From: Rhynchopus sp. YZ270_cl-10
Taxonomy: Eukaryota > Euglenozoa > Diplonemea > Diplonemida > Diplonemidae
NCBI GenBank assembly: GCA_964035575.1
Contig: OZ037841.1
Span: 372,001-436,000 of the forward strand
Reading direction: 5' to 3'
Length of the DNA: 64,000 bases
Of this stretch, positions 1 to 10,089 are shown in pieces. A model generated the notes under the pieces. That model saw only the letters and a program-made list of their open reading frames with translations. It did no database searches and was not told where the DNA came from. A program made the position numbers and the translations under genes. Positions within the stretch are counted from its first letter, which is position 1; each line of letters starts with the position of its first letter.

Positions 1-161
1 ATTCACGTGGGCACAGTATTTCTTTTTGTTTTTGGCTTAGACAATCTCCAAGAAGGCATTGCTATTTTTTTTTTTTTTTGTACTTTTTTTAAAAACCCAT
101 ACAATCGTAGAGGATTATGAGCAATGTTTTTGCGTTCAAAAAGATTCCTTTTTTTTTCCTC

Positions 162-213
162 TGAAAACTTGGTTGTATTAGTGTAGCCACCCTAGAGTGT
201 GCTCCACTATACT
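162..213 (+). repeat. Dispersed repeat family C, copy 1
   Basis: Core GGTTGTATTAGTGTAG followed by CCACCCTAGAGTGTG and CTCCACTATA. TAGTG near the start can pair with CACTA at the end, and CCAC can pair with GTGTG inside, giving a two-part hairpin. The same about 50-bp unit recurs near 1417, 38660, 39033, 39328, 41565, 42754, 50588, 53291, 56475 and 59878, with partial copies near 2491, 16350 and 33545. All of these have the same orientation. Confidence 0.85.
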
Positions 214-250
214 TTTTGTTTGATAAACCTAAACCTTCCCGTGTTGTAAG

Positions 251-325
251 TCACCTTGAAAAGGAAAGTGGAGATTGCACAACTGTGGCAACACAACCGA
301 GGCAACTACACTACTCCAATTTATC
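251..325 (-). repeat. Dispersed repeat family C-prime, inverted copy
   Basis: This is the reverse complement of the copy at about 53621-53690: it contains GTGGAGATTGCACAACTGTG followed by CAACACAACCGAGGCAAC. It is the only clearly inverted copy of the C/C-prime group that I found in the window. Other plus-oriented C-prime copies are at about 2764-2820, 41240-41295 and 45296-45340. Confidence 0.75.
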
Positions 326-950
326 GGGAGGAAAAAAAATATTTTCGACACAGAGATATTTCCCATTATGCACCAGGTACAGCCCAGTACGATAAAAAAT
401 GGGTGTTGCTACAGTATTGAAGGCGCTGTGGGTTTTCTGAGTTAATTTGAGAGGGTTTGGGAGAATTTTTCCCCCTTTTTTTGCTTCGAAAGCGACTGAA
501 ATCGGAGCAAAAAAAAAGAAGAAAATCCTTTTAAAGAAGGGATATATGCCTCACACGATGCACAAACATACACAACACACTCTGGGCAGTGTTCTTCCAC
601 TCTAGGGACCTACCTGCAACCTGCTCTCAAACGCATATTTTCACCCATCTAAAATCGCTCCCGCTGCAAAAGGACTAACCCAGGGGAGTAAAAAAATCGG
701 CAAGGTCTTGCCGCCATACTTCAACAGAATTCACATGATGAGACACGTATGGGATACACAATCTTTCAGGGGTTGTTGAGGAGTGAGAAAAGGGAGGGGA
801 AGCACGGTGAAGGGGTGGGTAAACCTTTGTTCGGATGAATATGCAGACATCTAAACCACTATCGTTAATTACTGTTATTTTGTGTACTTCCCTATCAGAG
901 AAAAAAGGGGTTTTGAAAGATAAATCCTCAAGTACACATCTAAAAGAAAA

Positions 951-1110
951 GTTTATAAGATGACCCTAAAGCCTCTTGTTGCTTAGTCACCTAAAAAGAA
1001 GTTGACTTGAAATACAACAGCCCGCTTGTGACAGTGTACGTTGGTATGAGCTGTGTACCGGGGGTGGACCTCAACCATGCAGTCCTACATCCTATTGTGG
1101 TTTACTAAAA
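951..1110 (+). repeat. Composite dispersed repeat A-E
   Basis: It starts with the family A hairpin (GTTTATAAGATGA, then CTAAAGC with loop and GCTTAG, then TCACCT) and continues into family E (GACTTGAAATACAA, CTCGTGACAGTGTAC-like core, then CAACCATGCAGTCCTACA and GTGGTTTAC). The same A-then-E order is seen at about 20612-20830 and 31278-31372. E alone or in part is at 3406-3460, 3528-3600, 21553-21597, 38143-38280 and 46394-46440. Confidence 0.75.
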
Positions 1111-1413
1111 AGGCACGATAAAGTGAAAACGTTGCAAACGCCTCGTCAGACATTTGTCTGGGGAGGGTTTTTGAAATAAACACCAAACTGGGTAAAGATC
1201 TGTTATGAAATATCGGCCTCAAGCCTGTGTACTGCAGAAGGTACAGACGTAGGTCGTCCTCCACCCGAGCAGCTTTTAAAATTTCACAAAAAAAATTCAC
1301 TTTTCTTCTTCAGACGTATCCACAAAAAAAAATACAAAAATCGAGCATTTCATTTCTCGGGTTGGATAAAACAAAAGAGGTGGGGGTTGGGGAAAGTATT
1401 GGTTCTCTTCTTC

Positions 1414-1590
1414 TTTGAACACTTGGTTGTATTAGTGTAGACACCCGAGGATGAACTCCACTGTACAATTTTTTTTGGTTTTGTTACACGGGTTGCCTAC
1501 GATTGTCTACAATCATACTAGGATCAACACAAGAGGGTACAATCGCAGTTGATCGTACCACGATCGTAGGTAACCCTGTGTTGTTAAGAG
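1414..1590 (+). repeat. Dispersed repeats C then D
   Basis: A family C unit (GTATTAGTGTAGACACCCGA form) is followed by a family D-like segment with GATTGTCTACAATC and the palindromic stretch around TTGATCGTACCACGATCG. The same C-then-D order occurs at 33545-33670, 41565-41690 and 56475-56635, so C and D may be two modules of one longer element. Confidence 0.6.
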
Positions 1591-1703
1591 ATAGTTTAAC
1601 TGGAATAACTTTTTGTCATTTTTTTTTTTTTTTGTATTTTGGTTTCTCACACAAGGGGCTGGGAAGAGGCGCAGAATTGCACTGAAAACGATGCTCTTTT
1701 TTT

Positions 1704-1790
1704 TTGTTGTATCGACAATCACTGTACACCTACTGGTATAAAGATCTGCACTCAATGTCGGCCATGGAAGCCTTTGTACGACGGGAAAAT
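1704..1790 (+). repeat. Dispersed repeat family D
   Basis: Contains GTTGTATCGACAATCACTGT, then ACACCTACTGGTATAAAGAT and TCAATGTCGG. A close copy lies at about 58540-58595, and diverged copies carrying TCGACAATC are near 33597, 41636, 50070, 55795 and 56540. Confidence 0.7.
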
Positions 1791-3067
1791 TTTTTTCTTT
1801 TTGTTGATGCCATCTCTTTCGAGACAACACCAGAGGAATTCTCGCACTCTGAGAAAGCTAAAAAAATTACTTTTGAACAGTTGTAGTAAAGTTGAAAACT
1901 GCCAACACCCTCCTGTGGAGGTAGGCCACCACAACAACAAAAAACAATAAATACAAAGCCCTCTCGTGACAGTGTAAAGGATGGACCAACAAAATTGAAG
2001 ATGAATGCATCGTCTCGTGCACACATTAGCTGGGTCATTTGAAAAAGGGTTACCCGATAGGGGGGGAGGAGACGTTTGTGAAACGCTGCGAGACACTGCG
2101 ATAGTGTCCAAAAAAAAAAAATCGTCTCCCCTTTTTTTCAGATGACCCAAATAGCTATAAAAAGGGTAATTGAATTATACTATTGCCACATGGCCATGGC
2201 AGTATCTTTTCTTCACAGTGTCCGCAACATAACATAAAAACATACCGAAAAAAAGGGACATAACAAAACTAACAGAAGCGAATCTAAGGATCGAAGAGGG
2301 GAGGAAGATTGGGCAGAGGAAAGGGAGCAAAGGCTCATTTTTGGGGGAAACGTTTTTTTTTTTTTTTAAATTTTTTGTGATGTTGTTTTTGTTGCTATTG
2401 TATCGACAAAAAAAATCACCCCACCAGAAGAGCTGTGTTCTGTCGGGTATGTCACTCAATAAGGGCGAAAAAAAGGATACTTTTTTTTTGATAATTTTGT
2501 TGTATTAGTGTAGCTCCCATATTGATAGTCTTTTTTGTTGATAAATTTGAAACAGCGAAAATGCCTCGTGGATGCAGGGCTATCTACACATATACCTTTT
2601 GGGTTGGAATTCAAAACCGAGCCACGAAAGACATGCACAGGGTGGAACAAAAAAAAGGGGGAAGAAAACACTCCCTCCCCACGGGAGCGCGTTGTGGTGG
2701 GGAGAGTTTTGGAACCCGACCTGCTTCCCCTTGCGGGTTTTTTTGCGGGTGTGGTCACTATTTCTTTGATAAATTGTTGTAATAGTGTAGCCAACCTGTG
2801 TGTACAAAGCTCCACTTTCACCCACATTTTTTTGAAACAAAAATGCCGTGTGTTCTTTGCGAACTCCCGACCCCTTTTTTCGTTTTCGTTTTCGTTACAA
2901 GCCTTTTTTTTCAAAAACATACTATTCGTTAGTGCAGCTGCTCTCTCTCACACTGCCACTCTTACGATCCTATTTCACAGGAACATTGGTCCCCTCTCTG
3001 GTGTCTTTACGACACCGGAGTGGTGTCAATGTTGCCTGGCTTTCTATCGAAAAGAAACATTCAAAAG

Positions 3068-3160
3068 AAAGTGAAGTTGATATTGTGGCAAAACGCCTCT
3101 CTGGTTAAGAGCAGGCACCTGACGCTCCGCAAGGGGTAGCGATCTCCCACCGGAGTGAAA
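3068..3160 (+). repeat. Dispersed repeat family B, copy 1
   Basis: Shares GTGAAGTTGATA, AAAACGCCTCT, GCAGGCA and GACGCTCCGC with the copies at 3969-4015 and 47452-47525. Other copies are at 44113-44184, 47299-47370, 49869-49925, 54327-54375, 57073-57120, 58476-58530 and 61560-61615. GCCT and AGGC can pair, inside an outer AGTG/CACT pair. On the minus strand some copies contain a tRNA T-arm-like box. Confidence 0.7.
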
Positions 3161-4229
3161 AAGAAAAAGAAAAAGAAACCGAGGATCAGGTAGACGTAAA
3201 CACCTTCGTGTTTGCTCGTAAATCTACTTTCACCCACGCGCTCAGATTCATATACAATTCAATTCAAAGAAGACAGGACTCATTAAAGACAAACGTCTGT
3301 CTCACTGTGCACGTATATCCTGAGACAAAGATCAATCCTACAAAAAATGGTATTTTGGCTTTCCCCCCCAAATGTCACAAAAAAAGTGAACAATGTACCT
3401 TGGGGGGGTGAACCCCCCCAACCATGCAGTCCTACAATCCATTTTCGTGGTTTACATCTGGGGGGGAAAAAAGGGTGATGCTGGGATGGGAGGCCTTTGT
3501 TCCTACTGGAATTAATAGAGTGATGATTTTGACATACAAAGCGTACCTGTTTGGTGCGTGACGAGTACACCGGAGTGGACCCAGGGTCAAGGAAAGGTGA
3601 ACAGGGAAAGCGAGAAAACAAAAAAGAAAACAGAGAACGGAAGGGAGACAAAAATTTGCCAGGTGTGCTCCACACAGTTAATTTTTTTTGTCTTTTGTGT
3701 GTGTGTAAAGAAGGCAAATAAAAAAACCCCCTCAAAAATGCTTTCGTGTTTCCACCGAAAGCGGCAAGGTCTGAAGGAATGTCTGCAAAAGAAAAAAAGA
3801 GAAAAAAGAGGGCAGCGGAACTGCAATACACGCTCTATAAGATGAGTAATTTCTATTGAAAAGGCGCAGCGTATGTGAAAGTGTTGATTATGTTGGCAGC
3901 TGTGGTCTGATAATGTATTTTGATAATATCAGCAAGTCCCAAAAAAAAAAATCAAAGAAAAATAAAAAGTGAAGTTGATAGTATACGCCTCTGGGACGCA
4001 GGCATTGACACTCCAAAAGAGTTGATAATATGAACCTGAGTCTCGCGGTTAGTCACCAAAAAAAAAATGTTGGCAAGTCGAATTTAATTCTTTGTAGTCA
4101 AGTGAGGTACACAAGGATATCTCTAAATCCGACCCTTTTTGGCCAAATTCCGAAATACAAATCCAAAAAATTCCCTGTTTTTTTGATACAGTTTTTGGGC
4201 TATTTTTTGACTTTTTTGCGGAAAAAATT

Positions 4230-4700
4230 TTCCCCCACAAAACTTTTTCGACATGTTGACAGGGCTCTTGCTAATCACCCCTTTGGCCAAAACGGGGTGA
4301 TTTGGGGTCCCGAGCTTTCCCCCCGTAAAAGCGGTCGCTGCGCGCGTGTCGCGCGCGACTCCCTGCCAGTGCAGGGAGGTGATGCACAAAATCGTAGAAG
4401 GCTGGTGGGGAGAGTGAACCACGATCCATCGTGGGTGTCAGCCTTATCAGTAACCTCAGTACATTTATGTAAGAAAAGGTAGTCAAGGCACCCAAAGGTT
4501 CCTGGCGAAGCCACGGTACGCAACATTTCTAAAAAATGTTGACATAAAATGGCACTGTCGTTGGTAATTAGCATCAGGAAAATGCCCACGCGGGAAATCG
4601 GCGCCTCAATACATTATTGTCATCAATTTTGCTAAAGCGAAAGCTTCTGGCGAAGCCACGGTACGCAACATTTGAGATCTCCTCCGTCTTCCAACCCTCA
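4230..4700. repeat. GC-rich repeat block with GCGAAGCCACGGTACGC module
   Basis: Contains two copies of GCGAAGCCACGGTACGCAAC (about 4505 and 4650), the phrase TCAGTAACCTCAGTACATT (about 4449), the hairpin CTCCCTGC-CAGT-GCAGGGAG, and an inverted pair AATCACCCC/GGGGTGATT around 4275-4305. The same modules recur at 26640-26800, 27718-27860 and, inverted, 29110-29262. It is probably a fragment of a transposon relic and no coding function is apparent. Confidence 0.55.
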
Positions 4701-5279
4701 TAATTGAATGCGATTGACACGTCTTCTCCTTCTTCTTGTGCACAACCTCAAATGTCTCCGATGCTGGACGTTTGACTGCAACTGACGCGAACATCTGCAC
4801 CCACAACAACTACAGCAACTGTCTGCACTGGACCAATTTTTTTCTCGAAAATCCGAGATTTTTATTTTTCCCCCCCTCACTTTTTTCGCTTATTTGATCG
4901 CGTTGATCGATCGCATCCCACAGGCGAAACTCTCTGGGGGTGGGGTGGGGTAGAATGTACCTGAAATTGCTGTAGGGAAAAACAGGGAATTTTTTTCAGG
5001 GAATTTTTTTATTTTCCTGAAATCCATATCCAAATCCACAATTAGAAAAATCCCTGGAGGTACACAAAAAAAAAAAAAAAAAAAGGCATATTTTTTTACC
5101 CCACAATCGTTATCGTGTGGTGACTCAAAAGATAAAAGAGGCAAAAGAAATGATGTCAAGATGATGCGAGCAAAAAAAAAGAAATTCAAGAATAGGACCA
5201 TCAAACGACTGCAACACTCCTTGGTTTAAGGAAAGGTTTCCAGAAAATACAGTATTGAAAAAAAAAATGAAACTTGAAA

Positions 5280-5303
5280 AGATGAATCTCCACATACGCA
5301 TCT
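5280..5303 (+). repeat. Short AGATG..CATCT hairpin
   Basis: AGATGAATC and CGCATCT bracket a short loop. It resembles the variant hairpins at 52122-52154, 61450-61484, 63412-63444 and 63818-63856, in which different inner arms still pair. Confidence 0.45.
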
Positions 5304-5524
5304 TTTTGAAAAACAAAAAAGACATTAAATAAAGGGGGCAAATTCAGACACAAAAGAGGGGAAAAAACAACGAATAATGTTTTTTTGGAACGCGTTATCG
5401 AGAGGGTAAAAGAGACAATAATATCACATAATGCGAACAATATCCTCCACAATAGCTTTATTGGGGGTGGGCAGGCAGGGTTGCACACTACAGTGAAGCA
5501 AATGGCAGGTGTAGTTGTTGTTGA

Positions 5525-5577
5525 AGCACCTCCGACTGACCCACGTACAATGTCAGCCATCCGGGATGAAAGCAGAA
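5525..5577 (+). repeat. Dispersed repeat family F
   Basis: GCACCTCCGACTGACCCAC followed by CAGCC and GGATGAAAGCA recurs at 12117-12163, near the 5' end of the PARP-like gene. No function is evident. Confidence 0.5.
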
Positions 5578-6233
5578 CTAAGTAAGCCAACGGTGAAACC
5601 ACAAGTCAAAAGCCATTTACTTCACCTTCGTGCAATACATCCAAAGGATTTTTGCCCTTTTGTGCATTTTCGAAAATATTGTCAAAAAATTCTTCCTGGT
5701 TTGAAGAACATCCCCCCCCACCCACCCTCCCGCTTCTGCACCTAGAGCTCTACTCTACACGACTCACAAAATGCAGAGTTTTTGACAAACACGCGCTGAC
5801 ACCTCCAGACAGGCGCAGCACACACCCTGTAAACACCAGGAGCACTGAACCTGCCGGACGGAGCAATTCCTGCATTTCTTTTTGTAACTAAATGAACGAA
5901 CGGCTTAGAAAATGCTGTCGAAATGAACATTATTCTTCTTCTTCTCCGCCAATTCTTTCTTTCTTTCGTTTTCAAAACCTACCCAAAATCGACGGGCTTT
6001 TGATAACGACACAATGCAAAGATGCTTCCTGGAACAAATTGAAAGTAAATTTGATAACGAGCAGACCCCCCCCTTCAACATGCAGTCACCACCTCTCTAC
6101 CTCCTACCAAACTGCCCTGATTGAAACAAAAACCAAAAGGCAGTTCTCTCCACACATGCATCCATTCACCATCGATCACCTTTCGGCAACCCTCCCATAA
6201 CACCCATTTCACCTCCTCCTCCTCTCCCTCCTA

Positions 6234-6875
6234 TCATGCCGTTGACGACGACGACGCTAGGTGTGCTAATGAACCGTTTGGGGATTGCGTGGAGCATGTG
6301 TCCTCTAACGCCTCGCTCTCCCCACCACTCCCCCCTTCCCCGCCACCTCGCGGGAGGAAGACCGAGAGAAAGCTCGCAAAGCGGTGATGGGTCTGCTCGG
6401 ACTCTGTCCGCAAGAGGAGCTGGTGGCTTTCACACTCCTCCTCAAAATCGATGCAGAGGTACAGACTTCCCTTCTTAGACGCCTGCGGATGCATATCACT
6501 GGTTACGTGAGTTCGAAGTCGGGTTGTGTTGGTGAAAGAGATTCTTCCGCAAGGCATAATGTCACCCTTTCCTTTGAAGTATTGCACCGACCATGCGTCA
6601 ACAATGAAATACCGGGTCCGCCAGTTTTTGAAAGTTCCTACTCGCCCGACACTGAATTTATCGAGTGTGCCACTGCAGGTTTCCTTCCGTGGCTCGGAGA
6701 TGGCGACACTCTTGGAAACGCCTCGGCGGAGGGCCGCGTCACGACGATGCGGGTCGACACACTCAGCATGAAGATATTCGATGCTCCCAGCACGGCGAAG
6801 GACAAGCAGGTTGCTCGCCTCATTCCCACATGACTCGCAGAAGCCGTGTCCACGTTCACGGGTATCCTCTACCAT
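6234..6875 (-). CDS. Zinc-binding motif plus PH-domain protein
   Basis: A single open frame of 213 residues. Residues 11-45 hold a Cys/His cluster (C13-x2-C16-x19-H36-x2-C39) that could bind one zinc ion, similar to half a LIM or treble-clef finger. Residues about 67-175 look like a pleckstrin-homology domain: a first strand (SGTLDKFSVGRVG), the linker KNWRTRYFIVD, and a C-terminal helix ending in HHRFASFLSVFL. PH domains bind phosphoinositides or proteins at membranes, so a signalling or trafficking adaptor role is inferred. The tail is Gly/Ser-rich. The ATG at 6875 opens right after a pyrimidine-rich stretch on the coding strand, as in several neighbours. The exact family is not recognised. 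Confidence 0.8.
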   Translation of the reverse strand: MVEDTRERGHGFCESCGNEASNLLVLRRAGSIEYLHAECVDPHRRDAALRRGVSKSVAISEPRKETCSGTLDKFSVGRVGTFKNWRTRYFIVDAWSVQYFKGKGDIMPCGRISFTNTTRLRTHVTSDMHPQASKKGSLYLCIDFEEECESHQLLLRTESEQTHHRFASFLSVFLPRGGGEGGSGGESEALEDTCSTQSPNGSLAHLASSSSTA

Positions 6876-7004
6876 GGGTGGGGGAAAAGGAAGGAAGGAA
6901 GGAAGGGAGGGAGGAGGATGCGGTATTATTTAGTGTTGCTTTGTCCAACTCTGTAGTGTGTGTAGTGTAGGAGGGAGGGGAGGGGAGGGGGTTTAAAAAA
7001 AGTT

Positions 7005-7046
7005 TTTAAGATGATCCTAAGAATATCGCGTCACACGATATCACCT
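7005..7046 (+). repeat. Family A-like hairpin variant
   Basis: AAGATGATCCTAAG is followed by ATATCG, a loop, CGATAT and CACCT. The outer sequence matches family A but the inner arm is different and still self-complementary. Confidence 0.5.
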
Positions 7047-7172
7047 CGGAGCATGGTGACGCTTGGTGATGCCGATGTTTGATGTGTGATGTTGCTTTCG
7101 CGAATCTATTTCTCGCTCTGACCCCTGTACAGAAGGCCGCCGGCACTGTGCACGACAAAAGGAAGACGATGA

Positions 7173-7593
7173 CGAAAGAAAGCAGACATCTACGCCCGCT
7201 TCCTCAAGGAACAGCTGCAGCTGAGGGAAGACAGCCGCGCCCTCTGCATTCTCGACTCCGCAACAGCACACCTCACGCATGCAACACGCACCAAAATGAC
7301 TTCAAATTTCATGCGCACGTCGACCATTAAGGGTGGACGTCTTCTTCGCCAGCCCTTATAAATCCTATCATCTCCAGGAGTGGACGAAGGTGTGCAGCAT
7401 CAAGAGGACATCCAAACAAAAAAGATTTCTGCTCACAAAACTTGTCGCTGACGCCGTTGACCTGGCACTGGAGAACGCGAGTGTCGTGGATCAGTTTGCA
7501 AGATTGGAAGGTGACAGCGGGCATCCGAGGTTTGAGCAACTCAGAGCTCTCCACATAGATGAAGGAGAAGACAAAACGACGCCTTTCTCCTGA
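7173..7593 (+). CDS. Candidate coding region, structure unresolved
   Basis: Two GC-rich open segments in different frames look protein-like. One (7173-7361) reads with helical composition, for example KKADIYARFLKEQLQLRED and TRTKMTSNFMR. The second (7378-7593) begins after a good acceptor (TCATCTCCAG) and reads LTKLVADAVDLALENASVVD. I could not find a canonical donor that joins the frames in phase, so this may be a small multi-exon gene, a broken gene, or chance. If real it would be the only gene transcribed on the plus strand near here. I recognise no domain. Confidence 0.3.
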
Positions 7594-7599
7594 AGAAGA

Positions 7600-8180
7600 T
7601 CTAGTGGAAATGGGAGTAAAACGAAGGCTTTTTTTGAAAAAATGGAATCGGTGTGTTGCAGTTGTGCACACTAAAACAAAAACAATAACAGCAAGAAAAA
7701 AAAAAACAATAAAAAGGTGAGACAAAGTTAGAATTGGGCCTCATGGTAAAGAAGCTGTGGGGAATATTGACAAACTTCTTTGAACAAAAAAAAAAACGCA
7801 AAATGGAAAGAATAATAGAATAAATTTGTGTTGAAAATCAGTGTTTTTTTGGGTAATTCCGTAAAGTGAGGAATACTCAAAAATAATGAATTTGTGTCAC
7901 ACCTTCTCTCTCTCTTCCCCTACCACCTAATTCTGCTAGATTGAATAGGCGCAAGAAGGGGAACGATACAATAGTTTTATTTACTTGAAATGCTAGTGCC
8001 TTCTCATGGCGTTTGTGCACCTTTTTTTGTAGTGTGTGGCCAGCACCATCAGAGTATAAAGAAAAGAAGTGTTTTGTGAGATGAACATCGACCTTGCTAG
8101 TTGCCAACTCACCTCTTCGGATGGCAATGAAGTTAAAAGTGAAGTTGAAAAAAATCTGAAAAAAAGGGAGCGAAAAACCG
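7600..8180. other. Gene-free AT-rich spacer
   Basis: This spacer downstream of the sirtuin gene contains homopolymer runs and a loose hairpin-type motif near 8080. I see no gene or clear regulatory element. Confidence 0.5.
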
Positions 8181-8182
8181 CA

Positions 8183-9527
8183 TCACTTCTTCTTCCGCGC
8201 TATTTTTGTTGGGGATGTTTTCCTTTTTGCGAGCGTTTTAGCCATCCCACTTGGGGCAGGGGGTGCCGAGGGGGTGGGGAAGGCCTCCTCCTCACCCAGC
8301 CTCTCCCCTTCCCCTTTCTCCTCCGCTTCCTTCATTTCAGCGAGCTCAATGGCGCGGGATTTTGCACGTTCACCGAGACGTACTGCGGCGTTGTAGTACA
8401 CATCGGTCACACCAAGACGTTTCAAACGAGACAACGGCAACGCATCGCGAGGTACCCACACCGGAATTGGGTCTACACGGAGTGCCATTCTTTCGAGCAG
8501 TCCGTTCATCACCTCGTCACACTTTCCCCAGATGCGGAGGTCCGCTTCTTTGTCATGTGGAGTAGGCTGCAGATTGATGATAACCGTCTTCTTTGCCATA
8601 AACGGGAAATGGGTGATATGCCCTAAGGACATGCTTGTCCCCATGACGATGCAGAGGTCCGCCTTTTTGCAGTGTTTTTCGCATTTTTCGTAGTCCGCGT
8701 CGTCTAGGTATTCACCAAAGTTGATGTGGGTGTCCTTTGTGCCTACGTTGGTGTCTTGTGTCCCAATTAACCCATTTTTGGCAAATCCGGTGGATTTTGA
8801 GCCAGTTTTGCTGTTCGTTTGGCGTCCTGTGTATGTCTTTGGTGTGCTAGAGTCGCATCTCTCGCAGGTACCGACTTTGTGGTCGTGGACGTGGATGCCT
8901 TTTTGGCGGACGTGGTAGTTGCGTTCGAAGTCGTATCCGCAAGAGGTGCAGCGTTCGATGTAGATGTCGCCGTGCAGGCAGCACAGCTGGTCTACGGAGA
9001 GGCCAGATTTGCGGAAGATGCCGTCGAGGTTTGTGGTGACGACGTGGTGCGCACGACCTACCTGCACCATCTTCGCCATCGCCATGTGGCACAGCGTCGG
9101 CTGGGCATCCGTCGACGGCACCTTCTTCGCAGCCTTCGCAGTCTCATTGCGCTGCTCCTTCAGCAGCTTCGCCAGCTCCACCTCATCGCTACTGCTCCGT
9201 GCACCAGCCTGCAGCTGTTTGATACGCCGCTGTGTCCACGACCCGCTAGGACCACGATAATCAGACACCCCAGCGCTGGTCGAAACTCCCGCTCCGGTGA
9301 AGAATACAGTGTATTTGCTGGACTGTGGTTTTGAAATGGGATCAAACAAAAAAAAAGACTCAAACCCCCAGACGCTTTTGACCACCGTAAAGTAGAAAGC
9401 TGGGGTGGGGAGGGGGTGGGGGACGCTGTACCTGCATTGCCTCTGCGAGAGAGTCGAGCTTCTGCGCAAAAACGTCTTCTGTGTCGTAGTGCTCTTTTAC
9501 ACGCGATGCATCGACGGTAGAGGCCAT
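8183..9527 (-). CDS. Sirtuin (SIR2 family NAD-dependent deacylase), class IV-like
   Basis: Two exons, 9527-9432 and 9322-8183, give 411 residues; the donor is GTACAG and the acceptor ACCACAG, both in phase 0. Sirtuins remove acyl groups from lysine using NAD+, or transfer ADP-ribose. Visible motifs are the NAD-binding GAGVSTSAGVSDYRG (42-56), TTNLDGIFRKSG (128-139), the catalytic His in LHGD (H149), and a zinc ribbon C157-x2-C160 ... C185-x2-C188. The segment from INFGE to MGTSMSLG, including EKHCKKADLCIVMG, resembles SIRT6/SIRT7, which act on chromatin. The usual TQN-x-DxLH reads TTNLDGIF, an unusual change in the NAD pocket. A basic Lys/Arg tail suggests nuclear location. The start at 9527 was chosen because the long single frame begins inside the intron. 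Confidence 0.93.
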
Positions 9528-10089
9528 AGCAGGGTAGTGTGACTTGGTGTTGTGTAAGACTGTGTTAAGGTGGTGGTATGTGGTATGTGGTGGCTGCCTC
9601 GTGTAATTCTTGCGCAGAATATGGCCCTTGTATATGGCATGTGGGATAGGGGAGGGAAACTATGGCGCTGAGGGCGCTTTTGATGGTTACTACTGGGGGC
9701 AGCCGGGTACACTTCATCAGGGTGTCATAATTTCCACCTGGAAAAATGCTTCGTTTTGTGCATAAAACCTTCAAGAAACCTCCGCTGCGGTAGTACAATG
9801 AAAGGGGGGCGGAGGAAAAAAAGAAGACCTTGATTTCATCTTGAGCTCCTGAAAAAAGATAAAATATCCTGGAAAGGGTTTTACCTCTACAAATCTGGAA
9901 AGAAAACGAGAATCACTAAAAAAGCTTGCAAGATACCTCATGATGTCACTATAATATTGAAAATCATGCAAAAAAAAAAAAACTAAAAGAAAATATGACT
10001 CAGAACTTGGGGCAACCATGTGAATGCTGCACCTCTCCTCTCTCCTTTCTATCCATGAGAATCAATCCCAACATTTCCACCCCTTCTTC
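9528..10089. other. Intergenic spacer without features
   Basis: This lies between the sirtuin start and the stop of the PARP-like gene. Purine/pyrimidine asymmetry and A/T runs are visible, but I see no coding or repeat signal. Confidence 0.5.

Larger units (their letters stand above)
1..6230. other. Gene-free repeat-rich stretch
   Basis: No convincing protein gene here. It is AT-rich with long homopolymers and holds several dispersed repeats: family C near 162-213, 1417-1468 and 2491-2525; an inverted C-prime copy at 251-325; composite A-E at 951-1110; family D near 1213-1265, 1491-1590 and 1704-1790; family B at 3068-3160 and 3969-4015. A GC-rich repeat block lies at about 4230-4700. Open frames in this part have low-complexity Lys/Phe composition or are read through repeats. 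Confidence 0.7.

Noticed and set aside
8819-9334. Plus-strand frame rich in Val, Ala and Asp
   Set aside because: Antisense shadow of the sirtuin gene, whose motifs are clear on the minus strand.
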